From Gnetum montanum (Eukaryota > Streptophyta > Gnetopsida > Gnetales > Gnetaceae): a DNA stretch of 64,000 nucleotides. Location of the stretch: contig MNCI01035277.1 of NCBI GenBank assembly GCA_015680685.1, positions 150,247 through 214,246 of the forward strand, given 5' to 3'. Positions 19,911-31,100 of this stretch are shown piece by piece; position 1 is the first letter of the stretch; the number at the start of each line of letters is the position of its first letter. Made by a program: the position numbers and the translations under genes. The notes beneath the pieces are model-generated. The model was not told the origin of the DNA, did no database searches, and saw nothing but the letters and a program-made list of their open reading frames with translations.

Positions 19911-21158
19911 ATGGGTGGAACGTCAGAATGGTATGATAACATTAAATTCTACCTTCTACACGGCGAACCACCACACGAGTTAACACTCGCACAAAAAGAC
20001 ACAATCCGCAAGCATGCCCAACAATATCTCATCATTGGAGACAGTACTCTCTATAGACGCTCTTTTGATGGAGTATTGCTAACCTGCGTTAATAATGACC
20101 AAGCGCAACGAATAGTTAGCGAAGTCCATGAAGGAATATGTGGGGGACATATCGCCCCACGAGCCATGGCCGCTAAAATCAGACGCTTAGGGTATTACTG
20201 GTCGTTCATGGAATGAGACTGCCTGACCAAAGTTAAGACATATGATACATGCCAACGTTACACAAATCTACTACATGTGTCACCGATAGAATTACATACC
20301 ACACATATCACTCGGCCATTCCAACGATAGGGACTAGACATCATAGGCCCCATCACACCTAAGTCTTCCGTAGAACATAGCTTCATTATCACCGCCACCG
20401 AGTACTTCACAAAGTGGGTCGAGGCTATTTCCCTATGAAAGATTACATCTCAACAGGTTTGCCATTTTATCTTAGACAATACAGTAACCAGATTTAGGCT
20501 TCCTATGAATATTGTGACTGATAATGGACCATAATTTAGTAGTACTGAAACCAAATCTTTTTGCAATAACCTTAGTATCAAGCAATCGCTTTCCTCACCC
20601 TATTACCCACAAGAAAATGGTCAAGAAAAAGCAACAAACAAGGTAGTTATCAATCTACTCAAGAAGATGCTCAGCAGCAACAAAAAATGATGACATGAAA
20701 AAATCCTCTACATGCTATGGGCCTATCGTACGACAAGCAGAACAGCTACTGATAGGACACCCTACAGCCTAGTCTATGGATCTGAAGTAGTGTTTCCCTG
20801 AGAACTACAAATCCCCTCATTGCGAATGGTCCTCTCCATGGTTATAAATGAGACTCAACACGAGTCCAGGATTGTGGATTTAGACTCAGTAGAGGAGAAA
20901 CGCATCCAGACGCTTGACACCATCGAAAGGTATCAAGACAGGCAGAAACAGAAGCATCGTCACAACTTGCATCAACGACCAATCAAGAAAGGAGACTTGG
21001 TTCTCAAGGTTGTTCGTGAACTAGCAGGCAAATTCTCTGCAAGTTGGGAAGGCCCTTTCCTGGTTATCAACACATATGACAACGGAGCATTCAGGCTAGC
21101 AGACATCAACGGAAACGAACACCCGAATCTAGTGAATCATATGTATCTAAAGCAATAA
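19911..21158 (+). pseudogene. pol: T1 integrase
   Basis: Integrase joins cDNA to chromosomal DNA. The zinc-binding N-terminus has VHEGICGGH and a degraded YDTCQ (T3 keeps CDVCQ). In the core, GLDIIGPI and NIVTDNGP give the first two Asps. The third catalytic residue, the Glu of NGQAEATN, is Lys here (NGQEKATN) and also in T3 (DQAKATN). [14 protein letters not shown] and a C-terminal domain with GDLVLKVV and WEGPFLVI close the protein at 21158. No chromodomain is seen. At least six in-frame stops occur, mostly at expected Trp or Arg codons (for example TAG in QRWGLD). Confidence 0.85.
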
Positions 21159-21189
21159 TACATCTAAACGTTGACTCAGCTCAAGCGCA

Positions 21190-21560
21190 AGGTAAAAAAC
21201 GTCCGCTACAACGTAAAACTGGCAGTGTTGTAGACGTCCGCTATGACGTAAAATTGGCATTTCTTGCACGCTTCCGTCATGATGCTAAACTGACATATTT
21301 TTCGACCATCCACCATGGCGTGAAACTGGCAAGGTAAGCATAAGTCCGCTAAGACGCTAAACTAGCACAGACTTGTCCCTGGGTCATGACGTAAAACTGA
21401 CATCCACAGCACGGTCTGCTGGGACCATAAACTAGCTCTTCCACCATCCGCTACAACGTAAAACTAGCAGGTTTCAGTCTACCCAGATGTTAAACCGGGA
21501 CCACGGTCTGCTGAGACTTAAAACCAGCAACAATGGTCAACTAAGACTCAAAACTAGAAT
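21190..21560. repeat. T1 boundary repeats, array after integrase
   Basis: About ten units of 30-45 bp of the form gtccgctacaacgtaaaac followed by tggca or tagca. The same kind of array follows the integrase in T2 (24170-24375) and T3 (54375-54690). Confidence 0.75.
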
Positions 21561-22689
21561 CCGTCAACAGACAATTCATGAAGCAAGTGAGCGTGATCAC
21601 TCTTGCACTGCATCCCTACCAGATGGAATAGGTAAGGCATTGAAATAGACGCAACACCGCTACTCCACTGGCATCGTACTGATTCCTCGGACATGCCAGA
21701 AGGCATACTACTGATCCCTTGGAAATGTTGCTATGATAGCCACTCTGTAGTTGCAGGTCCTGGGATCAACTTCGCCGCTTGGGGCCCCGAAGAAACTGTG
21801 GTCATCCACAGTCTCGGTAGCCTCCACCCATCGTCGCCACTAGACTCTGGTTTAGCAGATTCATTTGACTGGTTCTTTGCCCAGTCGATTGAGCAAGATG
21901 AATCTAGCTATCGATGGCGACTTCATGAACTGCGACATCAACATAGGGACCCTTGCTCCTTGCTATGGTCCCTTTTTTGTGGCCTACGCTCTCCTTTTCA
22001 CTTCGGATGGCACATGTTTCAACAGCCTCCCTAGCGATTAGGAAGATTACATTTGCTCTCTGTTCTCTATTATGTTTTGCAGGTTACTTGCTACGACGGA
22101 GTTGATCGAGAATGCATTCACTAGGAGGTGAGGTGTCACGGCATTCTGAAGTGGCTTCTCAGACTAACCTGACTACTTGGGGCTGCAAACCCTACCTCTC
22201 CCTCCATCAGACACCTTACTTCACTTTCTTCTTTCCTTATCCTTACAACCATCTTTATGCTATTCTTTGTTTGTACAGAATGTGAACATATAATCAATTC
22301 TTTCACATCATCATGTCCATGAACTAGCGTAACGCAACTCGCCTCATGGAATGTAAGTAAAAAAAACAAATAGGCAAAGCTAGGCAAAATGGATGTAAAA
22401 CAACTCATCTAGGCCATACGGGCATAACACAACTCATCCGTGCAAGCCCTTCATATGCAATATGACAACGTAACCTCTCACAAATACACCCGCGAAGGGA
22501 CGCTTCATAACTTGTTTACAAAAGTCTCCTATTCACATGCTTGAGTCTTCCCTGAACCTCCCTCCTCTCACTTCTTTAAGATCCCTCCTATTATTCTCCT
22601 CCCACCTTCGCACTTCCAAGGCTGATAGAGCAACATCTGAGCAGTTGCCAATGAACACTGTTGGTGTCTTTACCTCTCTAGTTTTTCGT
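21561..22689 (+). other. T1 3' untranslated sequence
   Basis: No domain is recognised. The ORF 21693-22034 has no counterpart seen in T2 or T3 and is not called. Confidence 0.5.
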
Positions 22690-22745
22690 ATTCTTTGTCG
22701 ACGTCCTTCAGACAAGCCCTCTAAACGTCAACAAAGAGGGGCCAT
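22690..22745 (+). promoter_or_regulatory. T1 polypurine tract with upstream hairpin arm
   Basis: AACAAAGAGGGGCCAT ends next to the 3' LTR start TGAAACACC at 22746. Upstream CTTTGTCGACGT pairs with ACGTCAACAAAG, with one mismatch, so the 5' half of the polypurine tract can fold into a stem. Confidence 0.75.
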
Positions 22746-24051
22746 TGAAACACCGTGAAAATTTTGAGGGCTCAACGGTTTAGCAAAATCTTGCGACTCA
22801 GGGATTTGTGATAAGTTGCGGCTGAGCAAGTTCCCTTTTCGGCTAAGGATCTGTTACGCCACACTATGCAGCATAGTGTAATAGACTCCAGAGGACAGAA
22901 CAAGACAAGGNNNNNNNNNNNNNNNNNNNNNNNNNNNNNNNNNNNNNNNNNNNNNNNNNNNNNNNNNNNNNNNNNNNNNNNNNNNNNNNNNNNNNNNNNN
23001 NNNNNNNNNNNNNNNNNNNNNNNNNNNNNNNNNNNNNNNNNNNNNNNNNNNNNNNNNNNNNNNNNNNNNNNNNNNNNNNNNNNNNNNNNNNNNNNNNNNN
23101 NNNNNNNNNNNNNNNNNNNNNNNNNNNNNNNNNNNNNNNNNNNNNNNNNNNNNNNNNNNNNNNNNNNNNNNNNNNNNNNNNNNNNNNNNNNNNNNNNNNN
23201 NNNNNNNNNNNNNNNNNNNNNNNNNCATTACGCTTCAGAACGTAATGCAACGTGGCACCGCAAGCTTCAAATACAAACACATCAAGTCAATGGTATTTTG
23301 TAGGTTCAGGACACACGTCATCTAAACCACATTTTTCTCCTGACCCTAACCTTATAAATACTCCAGTTGACAAGGATCAAGGGGTTGACAAAAATTTCTC
23401 TCGATAGGCAAATTTTCTCCATGAGCAATTTTTCTTTCATTGGCAATCATTAGCAACTTTTGGAAAAGATTGACAAGAGAGCAAAAGAGGATCAACTATC
23501 CTAAGAACATCAAAGTCGATTGGAAAGAATCTTTAATCAGAAATAGCCAGTTAACAAATATTCTGCTTCAAGTCTGACTCCCTTGTGCCCAGATTTGCTA
23601 GAACAAGGTAGATCGACCTTTGGTTGTTTTATCTTGAAATAGCTTTCTTTTTGTTGGCACATGCTTCGTCTAAACTAAAGTTTTCCTGTAATCGTTGTGT
23701 CCAATATACTTTGTTTATAAATTAATCCCAGATCTCGGGATTGCACACTCTCTAAATCTGGTTTCTTGCGTCCTATCTATACAGATTCTGCAATCACTTT
23801 AAATCGTTTACATCGCTTTCAATTATCTTCGAGATTAACGATATTATATCTCTTCATTGAAAGCGCCATTTTGCCATCCAATCATTACAAAAATTTTACT
23901 GATTAAGTAAGTCCCTGTTTGATTGACAAGACTGTTCAGGGCACCTCAAATTTGTCTTCTCTAGCACGACCCTCACAGGGATTTGGGGTTGGAACTGTGT
24001 ACATGGAATTTCACTCGGTATTTCTAGCGATTGACATTTTCCGTCGTTACG
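22746..24051 (+). repeat. T1 3' LTR, with assembly gap
   Basis: Collinear with 6660-8170; starts TGAAACACCGTG and ends CGTCGTTACG, the final A of TACA having changed to G. The TATA box TATAAATA is at 23353-23360. 315 Ns at 22911-23225 replace a part that is about 540 bp long in the 5' copy. Confidence 0.9.
22911..23225. other. Assembly gap (315 N)
   Basis: The gap falls where the 5' LTR carries its clustered inverted motifs (about 6830-7365), which are hard to assemble. Flank comparison suggests the real length is roughly 200 bp more than the N count. Confidence 0.95.
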
Positions 24052-24056
24052 AGCAT
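24052..24056. repeat. Target-site duplication of T1, right copy (agcat)
   Basis: Identical to 6655-6659; T2 sequence resumes after it. Confidence 0.9.
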
Positions 24057-24395
24057 CAGTTTCATTCAAGTCTATGTGACGAATTAGGCGGCAGGTTCTT
24101 GGTGAGCATGTACAGCCGATTGCAACAGCATGTATTTCCAAATGATGCCAGGTTGTTGATGATATAGCCAGTTTGTAGTCTTAGCGGACTGTATTGGATT
24201 AGCTTCACATCATAATCTTTGGACGTCGCCAGTTTATCGTCGTAGCGGATGGTGCAGTGTTAGTTTATAGTTGTAGTGGACTACGAAGAGACAAGCCAGT
24301 TTATAGTCTTAGTAGACTTTGGTAGGCAATTGTGGCAGTTTAGTGTCATACTGAACAGAACTCTATGGTGTCGGTTTACCCTGGAGAAGTAATAG
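24057..24395 (-). repeat. T2 3' untranslated sequence and boundary repeats after integrase
   Basis: About five units read on the plus strand as gccagtttatagtcttagcg or gttagtttatagttgtagtg with gactac, that is, the inverse of the T1 units. They lie at 24170-24375, directly beside the integrase deletion breakpoint near 24396. Confidence 0.65.
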
Positions 24396-25226
24396 TACTC
24401 CATGTGTGGCCAGTAGTAGCCCAAACATATAATTTTCGTTGCCATTGCTCTGGGTGCTATATGCCCTCCGCAAAGTCCTTCGTGAACCTATTCCATGATT
24501 GTTTGGCTATCGATGCTACTTACACACACTAACAGAATGCCTTCATAGGATCTGCGACACAATGTGTCTCCTATTAATGCATATTGCCGAGAGAGTTTTC
24601 GCACCGCATCTTTTTGGGCACTTGTCAAATGTTGTGGCGGTTCACCTTATAAAAGGTACTCTTTTATGTCATCATACCATTCTATTGTCTGCATAGTGCT
24701 AATGGACACTATGGGTATTTTGTCGGGAGCATCAGTTATGGGTTTAGCACAATTTCTTATGGAACTAGGCAATGCATGGAACATCTCAGGTGTCATGTTT
24801 AAGGCTAGTGTAGCAAGTGCATCGACAATGGTATTTTCATTCCTAGGAATATGTTGCACATCTACGTTGATCAATTGTTTTAGCAAGTGTTTAGTCAGGT
24901 CACAGTATGGTTGAAAATGAGAAGCCTTGCATGCGTAAACCTCTATGACTTGATTGAGTACTAACGGTGAGTCACGTCGAACTACAAGACGTGTGATTCT
25001 CGAAGTTAGTGCTGCTGTAAGACCTCTAAGAAGACCTTCATACTCTGCCACATTGTTGGTACAAGGGAAGTTAAGTCGATAGGCAAAGGGATGAATTTAT
25101 CTAGAGGGATACATTATGACAGCTACAGCACTTCCTCCTCGAGAGGTGGATGCTCCATCGAAGTACAGGATTGCATCGTAGTTATCGAGCACTGTGTCTA
25201 TGCTATTAATATTCTAATCAGGGAAT
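24396..25226 (-). pseudogene. pol: T2 archaeal-type RNase H and integrase N-terminus, core deleted
   Basis: On the minus strand the second RNase H is well kept: YFDGASTSRGGSAVAVI, NNVAEYEGLLRGL, VRRDSPLVLNQV and VDALATLALN, so all four catalytic acid positions look intact. It continues into the pre-integrase linker and the zinc-binding start VHEGLCGGHIAPRAM...LGYYWPHM. There the integrase stops near 24396, and the next sequence is the boundary-repeat region. The catalytic core and C-terminus are missing. On the other side, the frame reaches the linker (PEFPD) directly from RT without a gypsy-type RNase H. Confidence 0.75.
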
Positions 25227-26381
25227 TCAGGATTGATCATCACTTGATCTTGTGTAGGTGAAGTGATTAATTGGTTGATCGCATAATTTGGTAAGGTTCT
25301 TAGGTGGTTGCATGCTAGTTATTTCTTTAACCTTATCGGGGTCTACTTTTATCCCTATTTCTGAGACTATGAAGGCAAGCATTTTTCCCGTTTTAACTCC
25401 AAAGACACATTTCTTTGGGTTAAGTCTAAGGTCGTATTTGAGACAACATTTGAGTATCAAGTCTAAGTCCTTTGCATGTTGCTTAGTTGTTTTGGAGTTG
25501 ATTGTGATGTCGTCTACATAATCGTTGAGCAAATCAAGCATATAATCACTAAATATATATGTCATTGCTTGTTGATATGTAGCACCTACGTTTTTGAGAC
25601 TGAATGACATCATTGTATAACAAAACGTGCCCCAAGATGTCATGAAGGTTGTCCTGGGTTGGTGTTCTGGGTTGATCCTAATTTGGTTGTATCCTAAGAA
25701 TCCATCCATAAAGGATAACAATGCATGCCCAGCAGTTGAGTCAACAAGTTGATCGATACTGGGTAGCGAGAAGTCATCCTTTATAGTGGCTATGTTGAGG
25801 TCACAGAAGTCAATCCATATGTGAATGTTGTTGTTCTTCTTGGGGACTACAACAATGTTGGATACCCAATAGGCATAGTCAACAACTCAGATGAAACCGA
25901 CTTGGTAGAGCTTCGTGGTTTTGTTACGAACTGCCAACGCTACCTCAGGTTTAACCTTTCGTGCTTTTTTCTTTACTGGTTTAAGTTTTTCATCGAGGAT
26001 GATATTATGCTGGATGATTCGAGGGTCCAATCCTGGCATATCAGTATATGACCAAGAAAATGTTTTGATGTTGTTCTTGAGCACTTGGGTAATGTCATTG
26101 GCAAGTTGTGGATTTAGTAAAGTACTCAGTTTTAATGTTTTAACTTCACCATTAGACATAGTGATAAGGAATTCAATGAGGGGATCTTCAGTGATGTTGT
26201 CGGCTTCTAAGTCCAAAGTTTTAGTCATACCCTCAAGGCAGTTTGATATTTCTTGAGTGGATGCCACGAAATTAGCATAAGTAGATGAGTCTAGATCTAA
26301 GGATTCTAGATTAATCGCTCTTTTTATGGCCTCGTAAGGTCCATTGATAGAGAACGTTGAAAAGAGGTTGTTGTTGTCCAT
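25227..26381 (-). pseudogene. pol: T2 reverse transcriptase, active site kept, joined to RNase H linker
   Basis: One minus-strand frame from Met 26381 with one clear internal stop. The N-terminal part (MDNNNLFSTF..., FSWSYTDMPGLDPRIIQHN) is the T1/T3 homologue. The core has VSNIVVVPKKNN, IDQLVDSTAGHALLSFMDGF, MTSWGTFCYTMMSFSLKN and NDYVDDITINSK, so the YVDD box is intact. After PPKNLTKL the thumb and the whole first RNase H are absent, and the sequence jumps to DQPINHF..., the linker that precedes the second RNase H in T1 (ADQLATSPVNDQ). The deletion is roughly 600 bp by comparison with T1. Confidence 0.8.
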
Positions 26382-28151
26382 ATGCTTGTTCCTACCAATT
26401 TAAACCAGGAGCACCGTGAGTGAGATTGTCTGATGAACGAGTTGCTAAATGTAAACTAGCTTCATGTAATTTATGTTCTGATGAAATTGTGGAACGGAGG
26501 GGTAGTTTAATGTCATACCGGGACCGCATGACAATTTTAGGCCTTACCGGGCCACTGGTATTCATTTTTCGTGTGAAACATAATGTTGTGGGTTTTTATG
26601 GCTTCGTGAATTTTTAGTCTTTTCATTTTATTTTATTTGATGTTTAGGCTAAATTAACCAGAGAACACAAGAATGAGAAATAAAGATGAAAAATAAAATA
26701 GAACAAGCATAAAAATATAGTAGATACATTGGACAGAGGGTTTAAAAAGGGTAAGAAAAACAGAAGGGATTTAAAAGATGCAAAACATGAGTTATTTTAG
26801 CAAGCGTTAGTGCATGAGTGGTGAGCGTGACCAGAGAGTGCAGCGTCAGTATACAGTGCAGCGTGAGCTATAGGATTGGCAACGTGAGCAACAAGAAGTG
26901 CAGGGTAGCGTGAGTTACAAGGTGTGTGTAGCGTAGCGTGACCACGGTACAGAGTGTGAGTAGCATGAGTGTGAGTAACGATGATGAAAGGGAAAAAGAA
27001 AACAAGCCAACGTAAAGGGAAGAAGTAGGCTAGCTTATCGTTCGCGAAGAAGAGCGAACAGCTGCTTCAACGCCTTTCTCAACCCAAGATTTCATCATGG
27101 ATGGGGACTCTGCCCAGGTATGCTTTTCTTTCGCTCTTGTTCCATGGCATTCTATTGTGGCGTAAGCACAACATGAGCCATTAGGGCTGCCGTTTTTGCT
27201 ATGTTTCATAGTGAAAATTTTGCTAGATTTTGGGGTTTGTATCGCGGTTTTCTCGTTGCTGGGAATTTCGAGTGTCAGGGACATTGTTGGGGTTTTGAGT
27301 TTTGTCATTTTTTGTGGTTGCTGTGTGATGACCTGAGTATGGGCAGCGTAAGGATCAATTAGCAGTGTGAGGATTAGACCAAGGGCATGCCCAACGTGGG
27401 CAACCCAAGGCACGCCTCAGTGTGAGCAACCCAGTTCATACCTAGTGTGAGTGATGAGGGTGTGAGTTGTATTGCAAGGCATGTGTGGGGTTTTACGAGA
27501 TCTGGACAGCGTGGTTGAGGGTTTTGTGTGATGTTACTGGGCACGTGCAGAGTGGTAAGTTTGGCATCGATGTTGATAAGATGCTGGGCACGGCATGAGC
27601 TGTTGTGGAGGGAAGGTGCAGGGGAATGCAAGACATCCAATGTTACCTGCAACATGAGTGTATAAAATTGCGTTAGGCTTAAGTTTCAGTGTTCTAAGGT
27701 AAGCTCATTATGAGGCAGTGGCAGGTGCGGGTTGTAGTGTGGGCATGGATGTTTGGGAAGGACAGGGCGTGAGTGCCCAGAGAAAAGCAATTTTTGGGCT
27801 TGGGCGTGAGCGCTTTAAGGAAACTGTCATTTTTGTGTGTTGGCATGAGTTACCTAGGGAAACTATAATTTTTGTGTCTGGGCGTGAGTTACCCAAAGAA
27901 ACTGCAATTTTTGTCTGGGCGTGAGTTACCTAGGGAAATTGTGATTTTGCCAATTTTTGGGGGTGAGTGCCCCAGGAAAACTGGGATTTTTGTAGTGTGG
28001 GCAGCGTGAGCTACTCTCCAACATTAGCTACTTCTGCAGCGTGAGTTGTACCACTACATGAGTTGCAGCGTGAGCCGCTTTTGTGGGTTGCAGCGTGAGC
28101 TATGTCATGAGTGAATTCCACTATCACTTTTACTGCAACGTGTACTATAAC
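26382..28151. promoter_or_regulatory. T2 divergent region with boundary repeats and a GCGTGAG-rich array
   Basis: 26440-26560 holds boundary-repeat units (tgtaaactagc, tagtttaatgtcat). From about 26815 to 28150 there are dozens of short gcagcgtgagct / gcgtgagttacc motifs, the same core as in the T2 LTR. Units around 27780-27990 repeat roughly every 45 bp (gcgtgagttacctagggaaa). A TATA-like gtataaaat is at 27660-27668. ORFs here are judged not real. This region lies upstream of both the antisense gene (plus) and RT (minus). Confidence 0.5.
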
Positions 28152-31100
28152 ATGAATTCGCTGGAACTAGCGCGTAAGTAACTTATTTTCTCGATGTTGC
28201 TCGTTATTTGTACTCTTTTGTTTTTATTTTCTTAGGTTAAACAATGAATGTACATGTTTTGCATTTGCACTTGTTTGTTGGTTTACCGTGAAATGTTTTT
28301 TTTTTAAATATACCCCGGCGAGTGTTAAATACACCAAATGAATGTTAGTGTTCTTGTCTCATGGGGTGGTTTTGTGTGTGTGTTGAATGTTATTTACTTG
28401 TTAGGTTTATTTATTTATTTTGTTTTTAGTTTATATGCTTTATATGTTTTAAGTTACTTACCTAAGGTTCTGGCTCAATGTAGGGGACCTAAGCCTTTTC
28501 TCCTTGTGGTTGAACTTGTTGGTGTGCTATCTTGGTTTGGCCCTTATGAATAGAAAATGCCTAGTTATGACATGCAGATCAGGGTGCATGTAATATGGTT
28601 TCGTCCAAATGTTGATGCATTTTTATCATTTATTTTGTAGAATTTCAGCGTTGTCATATCGTCTCATTTGAGTGAGCAGCTGACTCGTGATATTATTGAG
28701 ACCATGTTGCCTAGCTCAACACAAGATGTGTTAGCTTTTGTTGTTGACATAGACGAGGGACTATACACAGTAGAGGGAGGCATTCCCGAAGGTCCTAGAT
28801 CTACACGTCCTTTGACCCATGTGTAAGGATTGCCATCTTGCAGCCATTACAATAGTAGTAGCACACTTTTTCTAGCCTGTCGTGTACATACACTATTCCA
28901 AAATCCATCAGGAACAGTATACAAAGTAGACAAGTATGCTCTTTTATACTTGTGCTAACCTTGATTCCTTTAACGTTATATCATTGTTTACGTATGAATA
29001 CTTTTTCTTTCGTAGGCCCCGTTTTGCTAAGCATGGATTGCATAAGGATGATAGTGAGCTTGCCTCTGCATGCACAGCCTTGGAGGAGTTCATGGTGGAC
29101 CCCACTCTTTGTGCCACGGTGCTAGGCCAGACCAAGGATGCTATTGTCAATTATCCTAGGTAGTTCTCTAGGGCCTTTGAACATTGTCAAGTTCGTGGCT
29201 AGCTGCATGAGGATTGGTCTCCTAATGGACTTGTTTTTCCTCAAATGGTTGATCCTGCAGCAAGTGTGCCTACTCCATTTGCTAATGGTAATATGTTTAT
29301 GTTCCAAGCTTGGTTTTCACTTTTGTTACATCATTGCTTATCGTATTCGTAATTTTTATTCAATGTCTCCTGTGTCTTTTCTATAGCAGCCGTTCCCCTT
29401 AATGAGGTTACCGTCATATCTGGGCGCACTGAGGCCACTCTCTTTATGAAGTTTGGAGAGGCAGAGGAGTCACAACGGTGGTTGCACAAGAAGGCACCTG
29501 AACAGATCATGATCTGTCTTACCAATGTGGGCTTGATGGACCTATTTACTACCTTGACTCCTAACGTTCCTGTGACCAAAATGGTTTCCATCGTTAACTC
29601 TTTTAACGATGATGTATCCTATTTTACTACATGAGTTCAGGGAGTTAAGGTGTCTTTCCACCTAACTGCTGATTTTTTTTCGATCTCTTCAGTGTACCAA
29701 CGGATGGTGCTAAGGTGGCAGTGGATAGAGCAACTAGAGAAGGTCATGTGATCAAGGAACTTGAAGACTAGCTAGGTATACCACAGGGTCCTAGGGGCTT
29801 CCCCATGCAAGCTGATACTCGCTTGACGGAGGTAAATTTTCTGTACCCACTCTTTAGAGCATGAGCATTTCCTAAGTCTCTTTCTCAAATAATAAGTCTT
29901 AGGGTTAAATCTACACATGTTATGTGCTCAGTCTTGGAGACTAGTATGCGTTACAATTGGGCACAGTTCCTTGTATTAGGTCTCCGTGGAGAGGTCATCA
30001 AGCTACATTCCAATGTTGATGCTAAATCCCACTTTAACTTTGCCTTTTTCACGGGCTATCTTCGCAGGTTTGCTGAGTTCTTAGTGGTCTATGGAGATAA
30101 CCACTATGTGTTGAGGGATTGCTCATAGTTGTCTTGCCCTTAGATCTGTCATCTATTTAACACCACTAGATCCCAAGATCCACCTGAAGGCGTCGAAGAG
30201 TCAGTCTCTATCATGATAGGAGGTGCAGCTAGTCGTTCCCACCATTCGCGTGATAGCTTGGGGTTGGAACCACCTAAACTGCACACAACTATTACGAGAG
30301 CTGAGCGCTTGATTTAGGAGACTGTTGGAAAGGCCAAGGCTAAAGGGTTGTGCGTTCGAGAGAACCTGCTATGGAGGCGAGACTGCCAAAGGCAAAGAAG
30401 ATCTGATTCATCTTGCCAGGAGCAGGTAAGTATATTTTTTGCTTTAAGTGTTTTATTACTTTTTGAATTTATTTGCTTACTTAGATATGCATACCTATTA
30501 TGTCATGCTAACCTTAGATTTATTGGTGCTAATAGAGGATACCCCCAAGAGGGAAAGGGAAGAATTAGCTCCAATGGGTGAGCCTGAAATAGTTATCACT
30601 AGGTGTGATGAAGAGAAGGAAACGAGAGAGGAAGTAATCGATGCTATTTCAATCTTACAAGAAGAGGATGAAACGAATACCATGGGGGTGACACTTGCTG
30701 AGGCTTTAGATGCCCTTAAGCATTCAAGCGAGGAGAAAGGTGTTTTTGATGGTTTCTTTGATGGGTCTTTATACCTTGGTGATCTGCCTGAGTTGACCAG
30801 CAAAGGGCCCCTTGGTACGTTTTGTTAGTTTGATCCGCATTTCGTACTTCTTAGCTTTGTACATTGTTTTGATTATCATGGCTCTTCTTAACATCAGACA
30901 TGGATGCTGAAGCACCTGAAGCACATGCATCTCAGGCGGATGTGTCGAAGTCAGAGGCCACGGTTGAGGTGCCTTCCCATATAGATTCAACATCCACTGA
31001 TCAATTGAGGCCGTGGCATGAGATGCCCAATAAAGTAGACTTTGTTACGGGCATCGTCAATGATGTTGTTGCTCATCTACAATAGGCTCATCCTGAATTA

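Larger units (their letters stand above)
6660..24051 (+). mobile_element. Tat-lineage Ty3/gypsy element T1, full length, nested in T2
   Basis: Both LTRs, the polypurine tract and a 5-bp target duplication (agcat) are present; total about 17.4 kb including a 315-base N run. In order: LTR 6660-8170, leader, gag-protease 8724-12089, boundary repeats 12180-12600, antisense gene 17116-12711 (minus strand), RT to integrase 17703-21158, boundary repeats 21190-21560, polypurine tract, LTR 22746-24051. The archaeal-type second RNase H and the length place it in the Tat group. Every sense coding block shows in-frame stops, but gag-protease and pol each keep one frame throughout, so decay is mainly by point mutation. 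It is the youngest layer of the nest. Confidence 0.92.

Noticed and set aside
22854-23303. Three ORFs across the N run
   Set aside because: They consist almost wholly of unknown residues and exist only because N does not encode stops.
28944-29150. Minus-strand ORF opposite T2 antisense exon 3
   Set aside because: The plus strand has exon structure and similarity to T1 and T3; the minus ORF has no counterpart there.
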